From an uncultured Clostridia bacterium (GTDB taxonomy: Bacteria > Bacillota > Clostridia > Lachnospirales > Anaerotignaceae), in assembly GCA_910587735.1 (NCBI GenBank), contig CAJUNT010000004.1, positions 1-64,000 of the forward strand: a DNA stretch of 64,000 bases, read 5' to 3'. The notes under the pieces are model-generated. The model made no database searches and had not been told where the DNA came from. It saw nothing but the letters and a program-made list of their open reading frames with translations. Below, piece after piece: positions 7,482-14,218 of this stretch. Position 1 is the stretch's first letter. Every line of letters starts with the position of its first letter. The position numbers and the translations under genes are program-made.

Positions 7482-8045
7482 ATGAATATTGGTTACATCA
7501 GAGTGAGTACAGAAGAACAAAACACCATTAGGCAAGAAGTTTTGATGAAAGAGTTAGGAGTAGAAAAAATTTTTATGGATAAGGCAAGCGGTAAAAATGC
7601 CCAAAGGGAAGAACTCAAAAAAATGATGGATTTTGCAAGACAAGATGATACAGTAATATGTGAAAGTATCAGTCGTTTTGCAAGAAATACAAAAGATTTA
7701 TTGGATTTAATTGAAGAATTGAATAGCAAAGATGTGATATTTGTAAGTAAAAAGGAAAGTATTGATACCAATACTCCAACAGGAAAATTTATGCTTACTG
7801 TGTTTGGTGCGGTTGCAGAATTGGAAAGAGAATATATTTTGCAAAGACAAAGAGAAGGCATTGCAGAAGCAAAAAAGCAAGGCAAGTATAAAGGTAGAAA
7901 AAGAATAGAACATCCAGAATTTCAAAAGGTTGTTCAGAGATGGAGAAAAGGCGATATGACAGCTAAAAAAGCTATGGAATTGCTTGGAATGAAAAAGAAT
8001 ACATTTTATAGGAGAGTAAGAGAAAGTATAGATACAAAAAAATAG
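7482..8045 (+). CDS. Serine recombinase (resolvase/invertase family)
   Basis: 187 residues. The start at 7482 follows AAGGAGG by 7 nt and gives the family's usual MxIGYIRVST opening; an upstream in-frame ORF extension is ignored. The catalytic Ser is in IRVSTEEQNT, and the family motifs KASGKNAQRE, ISRFARN, FMLTVFGAVAELERE and a C-terminal helix-turn-helix (TAKKAMELLGMKKNTFYRRV) are present. Its size fits small resolvases rather than large serine integrases. Roles could be dimer resolution of the circular island or inversion. No invertible segment was recognised. A hairpin terminator follows. Confidence 0.93.
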   Translation: MNIGYIRVSTEEQNTIRQEVLMKELGVEKIFMDKASGKNAQREELKKMMDFARQDDTVICESISRFARNTKDLLDLIEELNSKDVIFVSKKESIDTNTPTGKFMLTVFGAVAELEREYILQRQREGIAEAKKQGKYKGRKRIEHPEFQKVVQRWRKGDMTAKKAMELLGMKKNTFYRRVRESIDTKK

Positions 8046-8071
8046 AACCGAAAAGAATATTTATCGGTTCT
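8044..8071 (+). terminator. Hairpin after the resolvase gene
   Basis: AGAACCG pairs with CGGTTCT and is followed by a T-rich run. It overlaps the resolvase stop. Confidence 0.6.
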
Positions 8072-8097
8072 GTCATTTTGAATTTAGGAGGAAAAAC

Positions 8098-8295
8098 ATG
8101 AAGCTACATATAGAAATAGACGATTTTTTATTATTAGACCAGTTAAAAGAGTTAGCAATAGAATATAGCATCACAGAGAATGAATTGGTTTGTATTGCTA
8201 TCAGAAAATTACTTTATGATGTAGAATTTGTGAGAGCAATGCGTTCTGAAAATAATCGAAAAAAATTTATTCATCATCTAAATGAGAAAAAATAG
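8098..8295 (+). CDS. Small protein with ribbon-helix-helix-like layout
   Basis: 65 residues with ribosome site AGGAGG 7 nt upstream. The order strand (KLHIEIDD), helix (LLDQLKELAIEYSI), turn, helix (NELVCIAIRKLLYDVEFV) fits a ribbon-helix-helix DNA-binding fold, typical of antitoxins and copy-control proteins. Its 3' end overlaps the convergent XRE gene by 29 bp, an arrangement that could allow antisense interference. It has no partner toxin next to it. The assignment rests on pattern only. Confidence 0.6.
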   Translation: MKLHIEIDDFLLLDQLKELAIEYSITENELVCIAIRKLLYDVEFVRAMRSENNRKKFIHHLNEKK

Positions 8296-8596
8296 TTTTT
8301 AAGACATCTAAAGCCATTTGTTTTCGCTTTAAGTTTTGATTGTCGATAATCTGGCGAAATTGGTTAATAATTACTTCGTCAGCATTATCGACATAATCCT
8401 TTAAGAGATAATCTATTGAAATACCTAAGCGATTTACAAGTCTAACTAATGTATTGAGTGTAAGGCTTCTTTCTCCTCTCTCAATTTGTCCCATATAAGC
8501 GTCAGATATATCAATATCTTCTGCTAACTTAGATTGTGTTAAACCTATTTTTTTGCGTTCTTCCCTAATTCTTTTTCCAAGTTGTGTATAATTCAT
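8267..8596 (-). CDS. XRE-family transcriptional regulator
   Basis: 109 residues. The N-terminal half is a classical phage-repressor helix-turn-helix (LGKRIREERKKIGLTQSKLA, then SDAYMGQIERGERSLTLNTL). The C-terminal helix may serve dimerisation. It is transcribed away from the operon beginning at 8822, and the 225-bp intergenic region holds a consensus promoter overlapped by two 15-bp direct repeats. It therefore most likely represses the SHOCT/YeeR-like operon and perhaps itself. The ribosome site GAGAGGTGAT precedes the ATG. Confidence 0.92.
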   Translation of the reverse strand: MNYTQLGKRIREERKKIGLTQSKLAEDIDISDAYMGQIERGERSLTLNTLVRLVNRLGISIDYLLKDYVDNADEVIINQFRQIIDNQNLKRKQMALDVLKTIFSHLDDE

Positions 8597-8653
8597 ATCT
8601 ATATCACCTCTCTAAAAAAATTTTATCTTTATTTTAGGGATAATATAATAAAT

Positions 8654-8700
8654 TAAATGCAGTATTTTTATTGACTAAATGCAGTATTTTGCTTTATAAT
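8654..8700 (+). promoter_or_regulatory. Promoter with two operator-like repeats for the SHOCT/YeeR-like operon
   Basis: TTGACT (8671-8676) and TATAAT (8695-8700) are separated by 18 bp. The 15-mer TAAATGCAGTATTTT occurs at 8654-8668 and again at 8676-8690. The second copy lies between the -35 and -10 boxes and the two are 22 bp apart, about two helical turns, as expected for cooperative repressor binding. Confidence 0.7.
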
Positions 8701-8821
8701 GATAAATAAGAAAGTAATAATATGGCATGATATATAAAAATTTGTTAGATTAGATATTATAGAATAATAGAATTGTGGTTAAGAAAAGTTATGTTAATAC
8801 AAATTATAAGGAGGAGTTTTT

Positions 8822-8986
8822 TTGAAAAAATCAGAGCTTATCATGACAAAAGTGGCAAATCCATTACCATCACTAATAAAAAATAAAATCAATAAATTAA
8901 TTATTAAAAAAATTAAAAAGCGTTCACTTGTTGCAGGTAAAATAGCAGAATTTCTTTTACGTGATAATTTAAAACATATTAAATGA
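8822..8986 (+). CDS. 54-residue basic peptide
   Basis: Starts with TTG after AAGGAGG and is the first gene after the repressed promoter. The product has 15 lysines or arginines in 54 residues, with a central NKINKLIIKKIKKR segment, so it is a strongly cationic amphipathic helix. There is no signal peptide. It could be a toxin-like peptide, a nucleic-acid binder or a small subunit of the SHOCT/YeeR-like module. No family is recognised. It ends 40 bp before the next gene, which has its own ribosome site. Confidence 0.55.
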   Translation: MKKSELIMTKVANPLPSLIKNKINKLIIKKIKKRSLVAGKIAEFLLRDNLKHIK

Positions 8987-9026
8987 TAGTTAATCTAAAT
9001 TATAATACTATTAGGAGGTAGCTTAT

Positions 9027-9653
9027 ATGGCTAGCAAGCGGGAAAGAAAAATACAACAAATAAAAAAATGGCTTCCTAGATGCAGTCCTACATGGAGTGT
9101 ATATGTTTATGGAGCAATTCCAAAGAAGATTTTTGAAGGTGCTTGTAGTAGTTATGCAGGAACGATTTCTTATAAAGATACTTTTGGAATTATTGATGAA
9201 ACCTTATTTGGAAATGGAAAAAAAGGAATGGTTTTTACAGAACAGGGATATTACTATACTTATTCTGGTACAAATGCAAAATTTGTAAAATATAGTCAAC
9301 TAAAAACAATGAATGGCTGGTCTGGATATAATTGTCAAGCATTAAATGAGCTGTTGGAAAAATTGTATAATATTGAAACTGAAGCATCTGGCTTAGAAGT
9401 TGCAGCTGGATTATTTGGTGCTTTTATGGGTCTATGTGAAGAAATATCAGATTGGGCAGATGAAATAGAAATAAATGAAAATGAAAATCAAGCATTTCTG
9501 GCAAAAAATAATTATATTGAAGGTGACGCAACAGAAATGACAGAAAATGACGTTGCAGTACAGATGAAAAAGTTAAAAACACTTTATGAAGAAGGTTTAA
9601 TTACTTCAGAAGAATTCCAATATAAAAAACAAGAGTTATTAGATAGACTTTAG
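9027..9653 (+). CDS. SHOCT-domain protein
   Basis: 208 residues. The C-terminal 30 (MKKLKTLYEEGLITSEEF onward) are a clear SHOCT oligomerisation domain. The N-terminal part has a compact beta-rich look (GIIDETLFGNGKKGMVFTEQG) resembling PH-like domains often joined to SHOCT, and residues about 120-155 form an Ala/Gly-rich helix then an acidic linker. No enzyme motif is seen. It is next to the glycine-zipper protein (12-nt gap or less) and I infer a functional pair. The ribosome site is TTAGGAGGTAG. Confidence 0.75.
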   Translation: MASKRERKIQQIKKWLPRCSPTWSVYVYGAIPKKIFEGACSSYAGTISYKDTFGIIDETLFGNGKKGMVFTEQGYYYTYSGTNAKFVKYSQLKTMNGWSGYNCQALNELLEKLYNIETEASGLEVAAGLFGAFMGLCEEISDWADEIEINENENQAFLAKNNYIEGDATEMTENDVAVQMKKLKTLYEEGLITSEEFQYKKQELLDRL

Positions 9654-9665
9654 GAAGTGAAAAAT

Positions 9666-11204
9666 TTGATTACAGATATAGATAAACAGTGTATTGATGA
9701 ACTTCAAAAAAGAACAGGACTTAATAAAAAAGATATATTAATGTTTTATAAAAAAAGTAATAAAAATGCAAAAAAAGCGTTAAAAATGATACAAGAAGCA
9801 AATGTAGCTGGCACTGTATATGGAAATATCAGTACAGCAAGTATTACATATGGTATGGATAAATTTCAAACACCAAGAGGACACGGTTTTGCAGCAGAAA
9901 GAGCGAACCATATTACAGATAAATTATCAGGTAAAAAAGTAGGATTAATAGGAGATACTAATGAGAAAAACGGTGCAGACCGTATTGTAAATGGTGTTTC
10001 GATACAATCTAAATATTGTCGTACTGGTTCAAAATGTATTTCAGAATGTTTTGAAAATGGAAAATTCAAATATAGAAATTCTGATGGTTCTCTTATGAAA
10101 ATAGAAGTACCTTTTGATTTGTATGAAGATGCTGTGCAGGCTATGAAAAATAGAATCTCAAAAGGAGAAGTACAAGGCGTTACAGATATATCAGAAGCAG
10201 AAAATATTGTATGTAAAGGACACTATACTTATGAACAAGCAAAAAATATTGCAAAATTTGGAAGGATAGATTCTTTAGTATTTGATATGAAAAATGGTTC
10301 TATCATTGCAAAGCAGGCTATTGGAGTAAGTGCTAGCATTTCATTTGCAGTTTCCATATGGAATGGAGAAGATTTAGATATTGCTTTAAAAACAGCAGCT
10401 TTATCTGGATTGCAAGCAGGGGGAACAGCATTTGCCGTAACAGTGTTATCTAGTCAAATTTGTAGGACTAGAGTAAATCATCTTTTAGTTGGTAGTTCAG
10501 AAGCAATTACTAATATGTTGGGAAGTAAAGCGTCTGCTGCATTAGCAAATGCTTTTAGAAGTGGTACAAATATTTATGGAGCAGCAGCATTAAAAAGTAC
10601 AGCAAAACTATTAAGAGGAAATATTATTACTAGCACAGTATCTATAGCTGTATTATCTTCTATGGATATTGTACGAATGTTTAGAGGAAGGATTTCTACA
10701 AAACAGCTTTTTAAAAATTTGACAGTTACTACAAGTTCTATTGCTGGCGGAACAGGTGGTTGGATAGCAGGGGCTTCTACTGGTGCAGCAATCGGAAGTG
10801 CATTTCCAATTATTGGAACAGCTGTTGGTGCTACAGTTGGTGGGATAGTAGGCTCTTTTGCTGGAGGAACAATAGCAAGTGAATCAACAAATGCTGTAAT
10901 GAATTTATTAATAGAAGATGATGCAGAAGCAATGGTAAAAATAATAGAAACTACATTTGTAGAAATAGTACAAAATTATTTGTTAAATGAAAAAGAAATT
11001 GAAATTGTTTTAGAGGAATTACAAAAAAAATTAACAGGTAATGTGTTACAAGATATGTATGCAAGTAATGAAAGAGAGGAATTCGCTTCTAATTTATTAT
11101 TAGATGATGTAGAAACTGTGGTAAAAAGTAGAAAAAAAATTCAACCAATAAAAAATACAGATTTATTACTAGGATTAAAATATGTTTTAGAGGAATTATA
11201 TTGA
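9666..11204 (+). CDS. Glycine-zipper membrane protein, YeeR-like
   Basis: About 512 residues; the TTG at 9666 is preferred because AGGAAGTG lies in front, but GTG at 9657 is possible. Residues about 65-150 form a conserved soluble domain with GHGFAAERANH, GDTNEKNGADRIVNG and paired cysteines (YCRTGSKCISEC). Several hydrophobic segments follow from about 210, ending in a long Gly/Ala zipper (GGTGGWIAGASTGAAIGSA onward), and then an acidic helical tail. The layout matches the family containing the prophage-encoded inner-membrane protein YeeR, as I recall it. The biochemical role is unknown; membrane insertion or pore formation in a defence module is an inference. Confidence 0.75.
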   Translation: MITDIDKQCIDELQKRTGLNKKDILMFYKKSNKNAKKALKMIQEANVAGTVYGNISTASITYGMDKFQTPRGHGFAAERANHITDKLSGKKVGLIGDTNEKNGADRIVNGVSIQSKYCRTGSKCISECFENGKFKYRNSDGSLMKIEVPFDLYEDAVQAMKNRISKGEVQGVTDISEAENIVCKGHYTYEQAKNIAKFGRIDSLVFDMKNGSIIAKQAIGVSASISFAVSIWNGEDLDIALKTAALSGLQAGGTAFAVTVLSSQICRTRVNHLLVGSSEAITNMLGSKASAALANAFRSGTNIYGAAALKSTAKLLRGNIITSTVSIAVLSSMDIVRMFRGRISTKQLFKNLTVTTSSIAGGTGGWIAGASTGAAIGSAFPIIGTAVGATVGGIVGSFAGGTIASESTNAVMNLLIEDDAEAMVKIIETTFVEIVQNYLLNEKEIEIVLEELQKKLTGNVLQDMYASNEREEFASNLLLDDVETVVKSRKKIQPIKNTDLLLGLKYVLEELY

Positions 11205-11227
11205 AAAAAAGATATAATAAATATAAT

Positions 11228-11270
11228 AAAAAGAAGACTTTCTCTTTTTAAAGAAAATGGCTTCTTTTTT
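11228..11270. terminator. Bidirectional terminator between convergent genes
   Basis: AAAAAGAAG (11228-11236) pairs with CTTCTTTTT (11261-11270) around an internally paired T-rich loop, between the YeeR-like gene and the reverse transcriptase stop. Confidence 0.6.
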
Positions 11271-11271
11271 G

Positions 11272-12612
11272 TTATTTCACAGAAATTTTATTTAAAACAC
11301 GTCTAATTTTTAACATATGTTTTTTTGTTTTTCTATTAATCGGTTCTGATTTAAAAATATTTTGAGCTCTTCGTATATAAGTCAAAAAATTTCCTTGTTT
11401 ACAATCTTTAGCATATGCTCCTTTTATAGAATATTTTGCATACAAATGTTTACAACTAATTTTGTTTTTCTTTTTAGTATAACCACCACTTTTTACAATT
11501 GCTTTTGCTTTTTTATACATTCTATAATAGTATTTTGATATCGTTTTATCTCTGATACTAACCTCGTTTCCATTAAAAGTAAAACCTAGATAATCTATTT
11601 CATTTTTTTTATTTGGTATATCCTTTAAAAATAAACAATTACAACTAACTAATTTGGTTTTATTATATTGATATATTTGTGTCTTATCTGGCTGCAATTT
11701 TAAATTAGGAATAGAATGAATTATATTATCAATTATATGATAAATATTATTAAAAGTTTCTTGTGAAACTTCTGGTATTACCACAATGAAGTCATCACTA
11801 TATCTCATATATAAACCATAATATTGTTGAATTAACTGATTAATTTTTTCATCTGCTTCTATCATATATACATTTGCTAACACTGCACTAATTGCAGAAC
11901 CTTGTGGAATACCATAACATTGATTATGTTTTTTAATATATTTTGACTTATATTTCTTAAATTCTTCATTAGTGAGAGCCCTTCTTTTAGAGTTGAATTT
12001 TTTGACATCTGATGCAGTATTTCTTAAATTATTTTTATTTAATAAGTCAGTTAATTCTAAAATAGAATATTTTGTTATATTTTTAAATACAGCATAATAA
12101 TCATCAGGTAGTCTATCTACTCCTAAAATATTGCATATTTGATTTTTTAAATAATTATGTTCTAAAGAATCAAAAAAGTTTGAAAAATCTCCTATCATAA
12201 TAAAACAGTGTTTAGAATTTTTAATAAAGTCAAATGCTAGTTTAGCAAAATGAATGTTGTTCATTTTTAGATTATTTCGATATGCTACTGCAACCATATT
12301 CATATTATGTTTTTGTAAATACTCATTGTATTTTTGATTTAAAAGATAACCATAATAAGAATAAATGTATCTATCAATATGGGCAGAATAACATAAATCC
12401 CTTGTTTTTTCTTTTACAATTCCTATTCCATTTTCTTTTTTATATTTTTTAAATATGATTTGATAACGAATAAAGGGATAAAATCCATGTTTTTTAATAT
12501 TTTGAGGATTGCTAATATAATTCCATACATCATCTGTTAATGATATTTTTTCATCAAAGTGAGCATAACATCTAGCGTTTTTGTTTTTTTTCTTCCAATC
12601 TTCTAATTTCAT
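11272..12612 (-). CDS. Stand-alone reverse transcriptase, defence-type (DRT/Abi-like)
   Basis: 446 residues. Polymerase motifs are in order: motif A IGDFSNFFDSL (Asp142), motif B YGIPQGSAISAVLANVYM (about 233-250), motif C YMRYSDDFIVV (YSDD 271-274), motif D LKLQPDKTQ, and motif E IDYLGFTFNG. A lysine-rich thumb follows. There is no maturase X domain, HNH endonuclease, retron VTG motif or neighbouring variable repeat, so this is not a group II intron, typical retron or diversity-generating element. The N-terminal and C-terminal helical extensions resemble antiphage unknown-group RTs. It has its own strong promoter and a structured 285-nt leader upstream. The ribosome site is TAGGAGA. Confidence 0.9.
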   Translation of the reverse strand: MKLEDWKKKNKNARCYAHFDEKISLTDDVWNYISNPQNIKKHGFYPFIRYQIIFKKYKKENGIGIVKEKTRDLCYSAHIDRYIYSYYGYLLNQKYNEYLQKHNMNMVAVAYRNNLKMNNIHFAKLAFDFIKNSKHCFIMIGDFSNFFDSLEHNYLKNQICNILGVDRLPDDYYAVFKNITKYSILELTDLLNKNNLRNTASDVKKFNSKRRALTNEEFKKYKSKYIKKHNQCYGIPQGSAISAVLANVYMIEADEKINQLIQQYYGLYMRYSDDFIVVIPEVSQETFNNIYHIIDNIIHSIPNLKLQPDKTQIYQYNKTKLVSCNCLFLKDIPNKKNEIDYLGFTFNGNEVSIRDKTISKYYYRMYKKAKAIVKSGGYTKKKNKISCKHLYAKYSIKGAYAKDCKQGNFLTYIRRAQNIFKSEPINRKTKKHMLKIRRVLNKISVK

Positions 12613-12739
12613 AAAATTTCTCCTATATTGCGAAAGACATATCAGCAGGAGGGATAGCGTCTTTAAACTGATATGTCTACAAAAAAACGTAGTATTAAAT
12701 TTTATAATAATATGGAAATCTAATACTAGCTATCCATAA

Positions 12740-12767
12740 TTGCTTTAATATAAATCTATGTTATAAT
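12740..12767 (+). promoter_or_regulatory. Candidate plus-strand promoter opposite the RT leader
   Basis: TTGCTT (12740-12745) and TATAAT (12762-12767) are separated by 16 bp, directly before the ribosome site of the 34-residue ORF. Confidence 0.45.
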
Positions 12768-12789
12768 AGATTATAAGGAGATGATTCTA

Positions 12790-12894
12790 ATGATAACTTA
12801 TTTATTACTAATAAGTTTACAACCAGAACCGCAATATGCGAAAGAGCTCTTTCGTATATTGACAACAATTCCTTTCCCTTATATCTACATATAA
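12790..12894 (+). CDS. Putative 34-residue peptide antisense to the RT leader
   Basis: Small ORF with an AAGGAG ribosome site 9 nt before the ATG, a promoter-like sequence upstream and a hairpin plus T tract at its end. The peptide starts MITYLLLISLQPEP, has a hydrophobic N-terminus and ends IPFPYIYI. Its coding strand is complementary to the structured RNA, so conservation of the hairpins alone could explain the open frame. Alternatives are a type I toxin-like peptide controlled by the opposing RNA, or chance. No family is recognised. Confidence 0.35.
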   Translation: MITYLLLISLQPEPQYAKELFRILTTIPFPYIYI

Positions 12895-12903
12895 GGCATT
12901 TTT
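12877..12903 (+). terminator. Hairpin with T tract (plus strand)
   Basis: CCTTATAT and ATATAAGG form an 8-bp stem with a 4-nt loop followed by CATTTTT. On the opposite strand the same hairpin is the first stem-loop of the RT leader. Confidence 0.5.
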
Positions 12904-12932
12904 AGTATAACATTTATATCATTATTTGTCAA
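12904..12932 (-). promoter_or_regulatory. Strong promoter for the RT leader and RT gene
   Basis: On the minus strand TTGACA (12932-12927) and TATACT (12909-12904) are 17 bp apart, close to a perfect sigma-A consensus. It lies nearly 300 nt before the RT start codon, implying a long untranslated RNA. Confidence 0.75.
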
Positions 12933-12975
12933 TTTTTCTGTAAAGTTTTTAAATGTAATTATGAAAATATTAAAA

Positions 12976-13005
12976 TAGACAATATTAACTATACTATGCT
13001 ATAAT
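12976..13005 (+). promoter_or_regulatory. Promoter of the Rpn nuclease gene
   Basis: TAGACA (12976-12981) and TATAAT (13000-13005) are separated by 18 bp, 25 bp before the coding region. Confidence 0.55.
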
Positions 13006-13029
13006 AAAATAAAAAAATAGGTGATATCA

Positions 13030-13836
13030 TTGCAAGAAAGACAAGATTTAAGTAAAATAAAAATTACAGATAATATTATGTTTACTAGTGTATTTAGCAA
13101 TTTAGAAATCGTTAAAAAATTTTTAGAATTATTATTATCTATAAATATAAAAACAATTAAAGTATTACAAAAGGAAAAAGCAATTGATACTATAGGTAAA
13201 TCTAGAGGAGTTCGTTTTGATGTATATTTAGAAAATGATGCTGCAATTTATGATATAGAAATACAGACTTCTAATACATATGATTTACCAAAAAGAACGA
13301 GATATTATCATAGTAGTATTGATTCAGATTTATTGGATAAAGGCGAAAAATCTTTCAACATATTAAAAGTAAGTTATGTGATATTCATTTGTACATTTAA
13401 TCCGTTTAATGTGGAAAATATAAATGAATGTATTTATAAATTTGAAAAAATATGTATATTAGAAAATAAGGTACTAAAATTAAATGACAAGTCTTATGAC
13501 ATTTTTATAAACTCTAAATGTGATTTAAGTAAAGTAAAAAATAATGATGTAAAGGCATTTATAGAATTATTAAATAATGGATATCATTCTGAAACAAAAA
13601 GTGAATTAACAAATATGATAGAAAATGAAATGAGTAGATTGAAAGAAAACGAAGAATGGAGGAAGGAGTATATGACATTACAGGAATATGATGAAAGAAT
13701 GATAGTATATGTAGATATGGCAAAAAAAATGATAAAAGAAAAATGTAGTGATGAATTTATATTAAAAATTGTTGATTTAAGTGAAGAACAATTAGAACGC
13801 ATTAGATATGATGTAGAACATGGATATGAATCATAA
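13030..13836 (+). CDS. Rpn/PD-(D/E)XK nuclease-transposase family protein
   Basis: 268 residues from a TTG preceded by AGGTGAT; a GTG at 13021 is possible. The opening (SKIKITDNIMFTSVF) and the core GVRFDVYLENDAAIYDIEIQ carry the Asp and Glu-x-Gln of the PDDEXK_2 (Rpn, recombination-promoting nuclease) family, followed by LPKRTRYYHSSID and SYVIFICTFNPF. Members cleave DNA and are frequent on mobile islands; some relatives act in phage defence. Length is typical, so it appears intact. It has its own promoter and terminator and is divergent from the reverse transcriptase. Confidence 0.9.
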   Translation: MQERQDLSKIKITDNIMFTSVFSNLEIVKKFLELLLSINIKTIKVLQKEKAIDTIGKSRGVRFDVYLENDAAIYDIEIQTSNTYDLPKRTRYYHSSIDSDLLDKGEKSFNILKVSYVIFICTFNPFNVENINECIYKFEKICILENKVLKLNDKSYDIFINSKCDLSKVKNNDVKAFIELLNNGYHSETKSELTNMIENEMSRLKENEEWRKEYMTLQEYDERMIVYVDMAKKMIKEKCSDEFILKIVDLSEEQLERIRYDVEHGYES

Positions 13837-13844
13837 ATTTTTAG

Positions 13845-13878
13845 ATACAAGCTATTTTTTAGATAGCTTGTATTTTTA
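13845..13878 (+). terminator. Terminator of the Rpn gene
   Basis: An 11-bp perfect stem (ATACAAGCTAT with ATAGCTTGTAT) is followed by T5. Confidence 0.8.
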
Positions 13879-13940
13879 TAGTTTATTGAATAAAAATGCA
13901 AATAAATGAATGATTACACAATAAAGTGTTTTATAAATTC

Positions 13941-13961
13941 TACCCCAATGTTACCCCAACC
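13941..13961. repeat. Candidate integrase arm-type sites, right end
   Basis: TACCCCAATG and TACCCCAACC are 11 bp apart, repeating the pair at 680-700 in the same orientation, 128 bp inside the right attachment core. Confidence 0.5.
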
Positions 13962-14088
13962 CAAACGAAAAATTTCTCTTATAATTTCCTAGAAAATGGA
14001 AAATAAAAAATTTAAAAGGTATTGATTTTACTGGATTTTTTAACGAAATGTAAGAAATTTACAGTCGTAAAAAAAGACTCTGTCACTC

Positions 14089-14131
14089 CTCATAACCCGA
14101 AGGTCGTTGGTTCAAATCCAGCCCCCGCAAT
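14089..14131 (+). repeat. attR core, 43-bp direct repeat copy 2
   Basis: Exact copy of 563-605. It comprises only the anticodon loop to 3' end of the initiator tRNA; the preceding bases are not tRNA-like. It marks the right junction of the island. Confidence 0.9.
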
Positions 14132-14134
14132 GTG

Positions 14135-14172
14135 AAAAAAGCCCTAGAATGCAATGATTCTAAGGCTTTTTT
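14135..14172. terminator. tRNA terminator, right copy
   Basis: Hairpin AAGCCCTAGAA/TTCTAAGGCTT with flanking A and T tracts, so it can act in both directions and also close tex. Homologous to 611-652. Confidence 0.75.
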
Positions 14173-14218
14173 ATATTTCAATTTACAGAGCATATATTAT
14201 GATACAGATAAAAATATT

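Larger units (their letters stand above)
12613..12903 (-). ncRNA. Structured leader / candidate RT-associated ncRNA
   Basis: Read on the minus strand from a predicted start near 12897, this RNA contains successive hairpins: 12896-12877 (8-bp stem), 12860-12833 (14 pairs including one G-U, palindromic GAAAGAGCTCTTTC core), 12817-12795 (8 bp), 12728-12690 (8 bp AT-rich, then U7) and 12678-12635 (11-bp perfect stem). GCTATCC in the last loop is complementary to GGATAGC between the third and fourth hairpins, a possible pseudoknot. U7 at 12687-12681 is itself bracketed by CTAC/GTAG. The RNA may end after U7 (about 215 nt) or run into the RT gene. Function as template or cofactor is inferred by analogy with DRT systems. 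Confidence 0.65.
563..14131. mobile_element. Integrated genomic island (13.6 kb) in a tRNA-fMet site
   Basis: The island is bounded by the 43-bp direct repeats and contains a tyrosine integrase, a Rep-like protein, a serine resolvase and two phage-type regulators. Its cargo is an amidoligase operon, a YeeR-like membrane module, a reverse transcriptase with a structured leader, and an Rpn nuclease. No relaxase, type IV secretion or structural phage genes are seen, so it is an integrative island or satellite that would need help to transfer. Tandem TACCCCAACC motifs sit inside each end. The tRNA terminator hairpin is also duplicated beyond each core (611-652 and 14135-14172). Confidence 0.85.

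Noticed and set aside
7493..7885. 130-codon ORF antisense to the resolvase
   Set aside because: Composition is typical of a shadow frame (Ser/Phe/Leu-rich) with no start signal; the resolvase motifs are on the other strand.
11272..12612. Group II intron or retron reverse transcriptase
   Set aside because: No maturase or HNH domain and no intron domain V-like sequence downstream; the leader lacks a recognisable msr/msd pairing (a1/a2), and typical retron motifs are missing.
14089..14131. A second complete initiator tRNA gene
   Set aside because: Only the anticodon loop to the 3' end is present; bases upstream do not form a D arm or acceptor 5' strand.
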